Shown here piece by piece: positions 56,676-64,000 of a stretch of DNA of 64,000 nt. Positions within the stretch are counted from its first letter, which is position 1, and every line of letters begins with the position of its first letter. The notes under the pieces are model-generated. The model saw only the letters and a list, made by a program, of their open reading frames with translations. It had not been told where the DNA came from and made no database searches. This stretch comes from Dendrocalamus latiflorus (Eukaryota; Streptophyta; Magnoliopsida; Poales; Poaceae), in assembly GCA_017311315.1 (NCBI GenBank), contig CM029666.1, positions 37,644,749-37,708,748 on the forward strand. Reading direction: 5' to 3'. A program made the position numbers and the translations under genes.

Positions 56676-58132
56676 ACGTCTACGAAGATATTCACTTTGC
56701 TTAATTTGTTGGTAAGTTGTTAGCACTACTACTTTATAGATTTCAACATGATTAATTAACAACACGAAAAACATCGACATGCCTGCCCACTGATACTTAT
56801 AAAATCACACGCAGCGTTGCTGTGAGCTTCTGATTGTTGTTGGTGTAGCCATTTTAAGAGCGGCGTTCCGTTTTGCCTCCGGAAACGCGCGATCCAAACA
56901 TACGCAAGATGACACACGTACATTTCAGCCCTGCAAGACGGTTTTGACTTAACATACAGCATTCCCTTTCACAAGTGATATCCACTCGCATCCGTTTCGA
57001 TCGCAACGCGCTCCGCTTGCCCAATCACGGCCCGTGCGGCGCACGCGAAGCATCCCAACCCCGCACGGGCCGCACCACACAACGCGGCCCGCACCGGGGT
57101 CGCGACGGAACGGCCGAATGGGCAAATCCCCGTGCCGAGACCCCACGTCACAGCGCAAACACCACCGAAACAAAGAAAAACCGAGCCTTTCTTTAATCTT
57201 ACTCGCGCCCGCCTCCGTTCTACTACCTTTGTCGCTCTTGCTTAAAGAGCTGTTTTACGGTACACCGTACCCACGAACGGTTTATTCTTTTCAATTCAGT
57301 GGTTAGTTAGAATTTAGGTTCACTACATCACCAAGCGTAAGATTTGGTTGTGTTTTTTTTCTTATGACTTGTGACTTTGGCTTATGCTAAAGTAACTAAA
57401 ATGGTGTGTGTTTTTAATACAGGATCAATGAAAAGATTGCGGTAAAAAGTATACTAAATTCGTTACTATCCCTTGTGAATTGTTAGAATTTAAAATTTTA
57501 AGTCATAAGTTATAAGAAAAAAACCCCACTCAATTGGATTGACCTGTTATCCCGTTCTTTAAACGTCGCAACAAACTTCGCTGATCGCATCCAACCTTGA
57601 TTTGCAGGTCTGCAACAGGCAATCGTGCTGCATGCCTGACAGCCTCAGTGACCGCAAATCCGTAACAGGCAATCTATTATCTATACTTACCTAGGAAATC
57701 GCAAGCAAAGAAGAGAGGTGTTCCTGTGAAATCACAGCATGCAACGTGCATGATTACAAAAAAAAAAAAAAAAAAAGAGAGCGTAATCGATCCTTACATC
57801 AGAGCACCTAATTAACCATAAATTGATCTAATCTTGAGGGCTTGGCAGAAGCGGTCAAGAACGAACTGGTATCTACATTTGATCGATTTGTTTGTAATTA
57901 TACTCAAACTTGTTTTGTCTGTACTTAGCCAACAATACGATCAAGTATTCAATTTCAATTCCTTTTTTTATTATCTGCTCATTGGTTTATGCCGATGTGT
58001 TGGGCGCCGGCAATCCAACAGTGTCATGGGGACGGGCATTGAGGTGAAGGAGAGAGCCAACGAAGGAAACGAAAAGATCTTTTCGTTGATTTCCCGAAAT
58101 TAAGTTAAGATAATGCGGTTATTCTGATTGCA
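56676..58132. other. Intergenic stretch, nothing recognised
   Basis: This contains a GC-rich patch at 56990-57160 and an A tract near 57757-57775. No open frame shows coding character. The A tract followed by GAGAGCG might mark an old retroposed end but no body is recognisable. Confidence 0.4.
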
Positions 58133-58139
58133 AGGAGAT

Positions 58140-58430
58140 TTCTGCTCGGTTGGGCCGAAAAGTTGTGGTTTATAGTTAAAATTGCACTGTAGCGGCTGAA
58201 ATTTCACTGTAACTGAAGATAACTTATTTGGCATAATTAATTTTAACGAAATTTAAAAATAGAAAAAATATGCTAACTCATCATAGAGAACGCAAACGAA
58301 TATGGGGAAAAAAGAATCGGCAAAAAAATTAAAATCTAAAAGTTTAGAAAAAAGATGAAATTTATGAATAGTAAAAAATAAGTCAGAAGTCAGAAGCTGA
58401 AGCCGAAACGAGTGGGACCTTAGGATTAAG
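58140..58430 (+). mobile_element. MITE copy 2 of the local family
   Basis: It begins about CTGCTCGGTTGGGCCGAA and ends about GCTGAAGCCGAAACGAG, with inverted ends of about 15 bp. It is followed almost immediately by the third copy in the same orientation. Confidence 0.7.
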
Positions 58431-58433
58431 GTG

Positions 58434-58690
58434 GTGATCGGTTTGGCTGAAAGCCTCATGGCTTATGGCTGAAAACACTGTAGCTGACAGAGGCTTATTT
58501 ACCATAATTAAATTTAAAAAATTTAAAAATAGAAAAAACATATTAGCCCATCACGTATAATGTAAACAAATACGAGGAAAAAAGAACCGGTAAAAAAACT
58601 CAAAAAAAGCTAAAAGTTCAGAAAAAGACGAAATTTATGAATAGTGCAAAAATAAGCTGAAGCCAGAAGCTGAAGCCATATTGATCAGGG
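58434..58690 (+). mobile_element. MITE copy 3 of the local family
   Basis: It begins GTGATCGGTTTGGCTGAAAG and ends AGCTGAAGCCATATTGATCAG, with inverted ends. It shares AATTAAATTTAAAAAATTTA and ATTTATGAATAGT text with copy 2. Divergence from copy 2 shows two separate insertions rather than a recent duplication. Confidence 0.7.
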
Positions 58691-58781
58691 CAAGAAGAAG
58701 GGTTGAAATTACGCTTTCTTAATCGATGGACATTCAAAAGTCTATAATTTCCGTGAGAAATCGAAGGCCAGAGTTGATTAC

Positions 58782-59024
58782 TGTTGAGAAACCGTCGCTG
58801 GCGACCAGTCCGAGCGATTCCTCTGTTTAGAACAAGAACGAATCAATCACAGAATCACAGAAGAATAGATTGAACACACAGAGAGATAGAGAGAACTCCT
58901 GATCTTTCTTTATTGCTTTCATTCATGTGTACATAATGAGGAGGTATGGCTCTCTATTTATAGACTACAATGAGGTGCCCACCATGGGCCCTGGGCTGCC
59001 GGCCCAGGCCCAGGTTTCTTAACA
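58782..59024 (-). repeat. 3' LTR of the second Copia element, 243 bp
   Basis: It runs from TGTTGAGAAACC to GGTTTCTTAACA on the plus strand, giving matching TG...CA ends. A TCTATAAATAG box on the minus strand lies near 58955. The plus-strand CTCCCCCTTGGG at 59025-59036 is the complement of the polypurine tract CCCAAGGGGGAG. Confidence 0.92.
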
Positions 59025-59339
59025 CTCCCCCTTGGGCACTCATCCGACACGTTCATGCCTCACTAAAACTCCATAAAAACCCAGTGGGAAAAATTTGGAG
59101 AAAGAGCACATGATACATGTGATGCTGCGATGCACGAATTGCCTCATTAAAAACCTTTGTCGAGAAACTTCATGGAAAACTCGTCAAGGGAAAAAGAGTA
59201 CAATTCACCCAATTTCATTTGGTCTTCAGGACTTTATTCCTTTGGGTACTTAATCTTCATGATCAAGATTTAATAACGGGCTTGAGAGAATTCTCCCCCT
59301 GAATTCTGCACTTCTCTAAGTTTCATCATTCCAATCCCT

Positions 59340-62300
59340 CACACGCACCTTTCAAAGCTAGATGCGGGGAGTGACTTAGTGAACAAGTCTACATGACTTA
59401 GTGTGCAGTACTTTAATCTTGTCCATCTTTGCAATTCATGAGCATAGAGGAACTTGGGGTTGATATGCTTACATAGCTCGTCTGCACTTGTGCAACGCAA
59501 GCTGCATTATCTTCATGGATAATTGTGGGGGTTTGCACAATGTTCATTCCACATGACTGCTGGATGTGGTGAACCGTTCATCGGAACCAAGCGCACATTC
59601 GTGCGGCTTCATACAGTGCTATAATTTCTGAGTGGTTCGTCGAAGTAGCTACAAGGCGTTGCCAGACGATTTCCAGGAAATTGCAGTTCAACCACACAGA
59701 AAATACATAGCCTGTTTGTGACCTTGCGGTATGCGGGTTTAACAGGTACCCAGCATCTGCATAATCAATCAAGTTCAGATCTTGATTATTTCTGTAAAAC
59801 AATCCAAGATCCTTCATTCCTTGGAGGTATCGGAAGATGTCCTTTATGCCCTACCAATGCCTTTTGGTGGACTCTGCACTGTACCTTGCTAACAGGTTCA
59901 CGGCAAATGCAATGTCCGGTCTAGTGCAGTTTGCTGAGTACATGAGTGCTCCCATTGCACTCAAGTATGGGAATTCCGGTCCCAGGACTTCCTCCCCCTC
60001 TTCCCTTGGTCGGAAAGGATCTTTTTCTTGCTGTAAAGACCTACCGATCATCGGTACTTTCGAGGGAAATGCCTTCTCGAAGCCAAACCTTTCAAGCACC
60101 TTCTGGGTGTAGGTCGACTGATGTACCAAGACTCCTTCAGGAACATGCTCAAGCTGCAAGCCTAAGCAAAACTTGGTCTTGCCCAAATCTTTCATTTCAA
60201 ATTCTGACTCCAAGTAGGAGCTTGCTTCTTTTATGTCTTCGGCTGTCTCGATGATATTCAGATCATCTACATACACAGAGATTATACAGAATCCATTCTG
60301 GGATCGCCGTATAAATACACAAGGACAGTCTTCATTGTTTGTGTAGCCTTTCTTGCAGAGAAAGTCGCTCAAACGATTATACCACATTCTTCCAGATTGT
60401 TTCAGTCCATACAGTGACTTTCTGAGTTTCACACTGTACAGATTTCTATTTGCTCTATCTTGGTTCGGGAGAGGAATTCCTTCAGGGACTTTCATGTAAA
60501 TCTCCGAATCCAAGTTACCGTAAAGGTATGTAGTCACAACATCCATCAATTTCATTTCTAAATTCAAGTTCACTGCCATTGAGATCAAGTATCTAAAGGT
60601 AATTCCACTCATGACTGGGGAGTAGGTTTTTTCATAATCAACTCCAGGACGTTGAGTGAAACCTTGGGCTACCAGCCTTGCTTTGTATCTCACTACTTCA
60701 TTTCTTTCATTTCTCTTTCGAACAAATACCCACTTGTGCCCAACGGGGTGTATGTGGGGAGGTGTGCGGCATACGGGCCCAAACACCTCTCTTTTATTCA
60801 GAGATAGCAATTCAGTTGCTATTGCCTTCTTCCAATCTTCCCAATCTGATCTTTTCTTACATTCAGCGAGCGATGCAGGCTCGGGATCAAGATCGATGAT
60901 GGTGGTAATTTTCTTTGCGAAGTAGATATCGATATTAGCTGTTGTCCTATTCAGGGACTCTCCCGTGTGCACATAATTTATAGCTATTTCTTCATGAGTT
61001 GCTTCTTCTGAAGCTTCGCCTTGCGCATCGCTTCTTTCAATTGCGGTGGCAAGTTCCTTTAGTTTTTTGGCATGGATGTGTGCGCACACATCCATGCCGA
61101 TGGGGATATTCAGATCCGGTATGCCCTTTTTCGGAAGGTGTCATACTCGTGCCAGGTCTCAACTGGCTCCCCTTCTCATTCTGGGGGACTTCAGTGATCG
61201 GCTGTGATAAATCCCGCTTATCCTTTTTCGCCAGGCGTCCCCGGTTACTAAGGATTCGAGGAACCGGAGTTCTCGTCCTCATTTTTTTTCTGAGGCCTCT
61301 AGACGAGATTAGGGATACCTTCTGCTTTCTTTGGTATTTCAACCCTCTCCGGTGCAGTGCGTGCAGGCACATGCGACTTAGTCACGCTCTTCAAATCACT
61401 AAAGTGATCAGGCAGCTGATTTGCTAATGCTTGCAAATCTATTTTGTCTTCTGGACTTCTATTGTCTTCTAGACTTCTCTAGTGCGCGGGTCATCTGCAT
61501 GGATTCCCCAGGCTTGCCACGTAAGTTCCCGACATTCATCATCAAGGGGTTGATTTCCTCCCCCTAATGTTGGAAAATTTTTGGTGGTGACACTTGCGCT
61601 AGTTGCATAGGTGAGTGGATGTTGTAGGCCGAAGGTCTAAGGTTGATGAGATTTGCTGCATGAAGGACTGCGTGTCCCCAACATGTAGCTGGCAAATTAC
61701 TTTTATGCAAACGGGGTCGGGCAATAAATTTAATTCTTTTAATTAAAGCCTCTGCCAAACCGTTCGGGGTATGGATATGCGGTACCGAGTGCTCAACTGC
61801 AATTCCCATCGCCATGCAATAATCATCAAATGCCTTTGAAGTAAATTCTCCGGCGTTGTCCATTCAGATGGACTTGATATGATGATCTGGAAACACATTT
61901 CTGATGCGAATGATCTGCGAGATCAATTTTGCAAAGGCGTGGTTTCTTGTGGACAACAAACCCACATATGACCACTTTGAAGAAGCATCAATGAGCACCA
62001 TGAAATACTTAAACGGCCCTGAGACGGGCTGAATGGGACTGCAAATGTCTCCCTGGATGCGTTCCAGGAATGCAGGGACTTCATCCTTCATTTTCAGAGT
62101 GGAGGGTCTAGTTATTAGTTTCCCGGTGGCACATGCAGGGCACACAAAATCTTCATGATACGGGAAATTCTTCACATTAATATTATGCCCATGTGAGTTA
62201 TTTATTATGTTTCTCATCATCCTAAGACTTGGGTGGCCTAATCTATCATGCCAGAGACAGAAGAGTTCAGAGCTTCTAAACACTGTTTTCAGAATAGTGT

Positions 62301-63806
62301 ACGCTGCAGGCGCTTTAATTGTGGTATAATATAGCCCAGTTTCAAGTGAAGTGAGCTTTTCTAATATTCTTTTGCCATTCTCTTCGCGCTTTGTGATGAG
62401 CAGGTATTTCTTACCGTACTCTTCGTCAGTCTCAACGTGGAAACCATTTGCGCGAATATTCTTAAAACTTAGGAGAGTTCTAGCCGATTCTGGGTACAAT
62501 AAGGCTTCTTCAATGACCAAAGTTGTGCCCATTGTGGCTCTTCCCGAACCAGTTATACATGCATCACTTCTGGCGATTGTCGTAAGGCTGTCAGTGCTCT
62601 TACGAATCGACTGAAAATACTCAATCTCTCTTAAGATGATATGCGTTGTGCCGCTGCTGGCTAAGCACACTTCCTTCATAGGGCGCTACACGTGTTCTAA
62701 TATAGGGTATTTTATTAATATGCATGAGAAGACAATCAACACATAGATAAAATACTCCAATATCAGAACATATCATGCCATCATAAACTGAATAAATGAA
62801 TGAATTCTTCAAATATCATCCAACCATCACGAGAAAATAACAATTCTTAAGTACCATCCATGCAAATTCTAACATATTCTTCCACACAAAATAAATGACA
62901 ATTAAAGTCGAAATGCATTCAGTGCATCAGACTTCTTCTGCTATTTTCTCGGGGTTGACATTCTCTTCAAGACAAAACATAGCGTCGGCTGCTTCTAGGT
63001 CAAAAGGGGTTGCTGCTATCGTGATGGTTTCAACCTTCACCAGTGCAGGCAGCTACTCCGAACTCTCCCCCTCAGCCGATGCAAAGTGGGCTTTATCCTG
63101 CCCTTTGCCATCCCGTTTTGGCTTGTTGGTCTTATTCTCTCGTGGAGCATCTGATTTGCCTTTTTTGGCTGCGGCCTTGTCCTTCCTTCCCCTTCTCTCA
63201 TTAAGAGCTTTTCGCACCTTGTAGCTCCCAGCGTTGGCTTCACGGCCAGCGGAGCTCCCAGGTGGCTGAATGACGTAGTTCTTACGAAGAACTTTGTCCT
63301 GAGCCTCCGCAACTTGCATCATATCAGTCAATTCGGCGTATTCCTCATAGCCATCTTGACGATAGTTGCGTGCGGATTGTGCTACATTGGGGTGGAAGGA
63401 TTTTCTCAATTTTCTATATTGGTGTACAAATCTTGTGCAAGGTAGAATTGTACTCCCCGACCGTCTTAAAGTCGACAAACCTCAGTCTGATCCACTCCTG
63501 CTCTGCTTGAGAAAGAATGGTGTACTTCAGCCTCTCAAACCACTTCTTGAGTGCGGTCCAGAGTGCTAGCGCGCTTTTCTCCGCCATATACTCATTCTTG
63601 AGAGTGAGGCAGAGGTGGTGCCTGAGAAAATGAAATGCCTGATCATTCTCCTCAAATTTGGGTTGGGCGTCATTCAGTCCGCTAATCCCAATAGCCGCGC
63701 GGAGCTTCCTGGCTCCAAGCACAATATCGACATCGGATGTCTACGTCAGATAGTTTTGGCCATGCTGGGCCAGCTCCTCGAACTCCCAGTTCGTGATGCT
63801 AGTCAT
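59340..63806 (-). pseudogene. Gag-pol of the second Copia element, degenerate
   Basis: Gag starts MTSITNWEFEEL (63806) and meets a TAG about 20 codons in (Trp expected), then a UBN2-type domain (63722-63414). Pre-integrase WHDRLGHPSLRMM and CPACATGK lead to the integrase core with IQGDICSP and, after a TGA at 61864-61866 (Arg expected), MDNAGEFTSKAFDDYC and HTPNGLAEA. Reverse transcriptase (61095-59851) has MKLMDVVTTYLYG in place of the usual DVKTAFLNG text and VYVDDLNII in place of YVDD with a longer context. A TAG at 59851 precedes RNase H (YADAGYL, 59817-59578), and degraded text continues to about 59340. Gag is in a different frame from pol. Confidence 0.9.
61069..61098. repeat. Perfect 30-bp palindrome in the second Copia element
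   Basis: GGCATGGATGTGTGC is followed directly by its exact complement. It lies between the integrase and reverse transcriptase regions where the text MDVCAH appears on the minus strand and a similar reading on the plus strand. Confidence 0.9.
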
Positions 63807-64000
63807 CTAAATGTGTATAAGTCTACTGCAGGTAGACATGCATGGAATAATTCACTGCAGGTAAATAAATGGTACAAAAGATTCTCGCAATGTTTCATAA
63901 TTTTCTGTGCACTTTCTATAATTTTACTGCTAATTCCAGTGATTAAAAGCAATTTAAACAATTACAATTAACCAAAACAGTAAATAAATACAGAAAATAC

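Larger units (their letters stand above)
58782..64000 (-). mobile_element. Second Copia LTR retrotransposon, running off the window end
   Basis: The left LTR (58782-59024) is the 3' LTR, followed by a polypurine tract and then RNase H, reverse transcriptase, integrase and gag on the minus strand. The gag start is at 63806 and the leader continues to the window edge, so the 5' LTR lies beyond it. The coding region has several stops and frameshifts. It is older than the element at 10228 by that measure. Confidence 0.93.

Overview
This is nuclear DNA from a grass (Poaceae), most likely a panicoid. The evidence is one many-exon plant gene with GT-AG introns and a GC-rich first exon, surrounded by deeply nested plant transposable elements (Copia LTR elements, a Sirevirus-like remnant, Mutator-like, hAT and Tourist-like elements). 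There is no bacterial, viral or organellar gene content. The species cannot be named from the sequence alone.

Layout. 1-2160 is a degenerate tandem array of five units of about 400-460 bp. 2354-7760 is the only clearly intact host gene: a 15-exon AAA ATPase of 831 residues on the + strand, with a TATA box and a 64-bp tandem duplication in its promoter. 7809-9445 is a decayed Copia fragment. 10029-16856 is a pseudogene that looks like a secreted A1 (nepenthesin-type) aspartic protease, split by a complete young Copia element (10228-16607, minus strand, 428-bp LTRs, TSD ACTCC). The pseudogene then runs into a Sirevirus-like element (16857-24950), itself split by a 5.3-kb LTR-like element (17178-22521, TSD ATGCA).

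26532-53970 is dominated by large non-autonomous LTR-like elements starting TGTAACA on their own strand: B 26532-29298, C 30327-47046, D 34470-38186, F 48036-53970. A shorter relative, E 48972-51446, sits inside F; the element at 17178 (A) is a further relative. Element C is split by a 13.6-kb Mutator-like element (MULE, 32702-46340) with imperfect terminal inverted repeats of about 150 bp and a perfect 9-bp TSD. The MULE carries a MuDR-type transposase gene, a plant mobile domain (PMD) gene, a zinc-finger GRF gene, a coiled-coil/Cys-rich ORF and a 31-bp minisatellite. Its genes carry stops and frameshifts, so this copy is probably not autonomous now. Element D later inserted into the MULE.

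53971-58780 is low-copy intergenic DNA with several MITEs (two hAT types with exact 8-bp TSDs, one Tourist-like, three copies of another family). 58782-64000 is a second Copia element on the minus strand, broken by stops and frameshifts and running off the window end.

Most interesting points: (1) the MULE combining transposase, PMD and zf-GRF genes inside one TIR pair, with subterminal arrays of a GGTCGTGCGG-type motif; (2) a conserved, correctly phased spliced acidic mini-gene with a GC-AG intron in elements B, C, D and F, plus a palindromic motif just upstream of the acceptor that is shared by A-F. The elements do not act together in a pathway; what the window shows is insertion history: C then MULE then D, F then E and a hAT MITE, protease relic then Copia and Sirevirus, Sirevirus then A.
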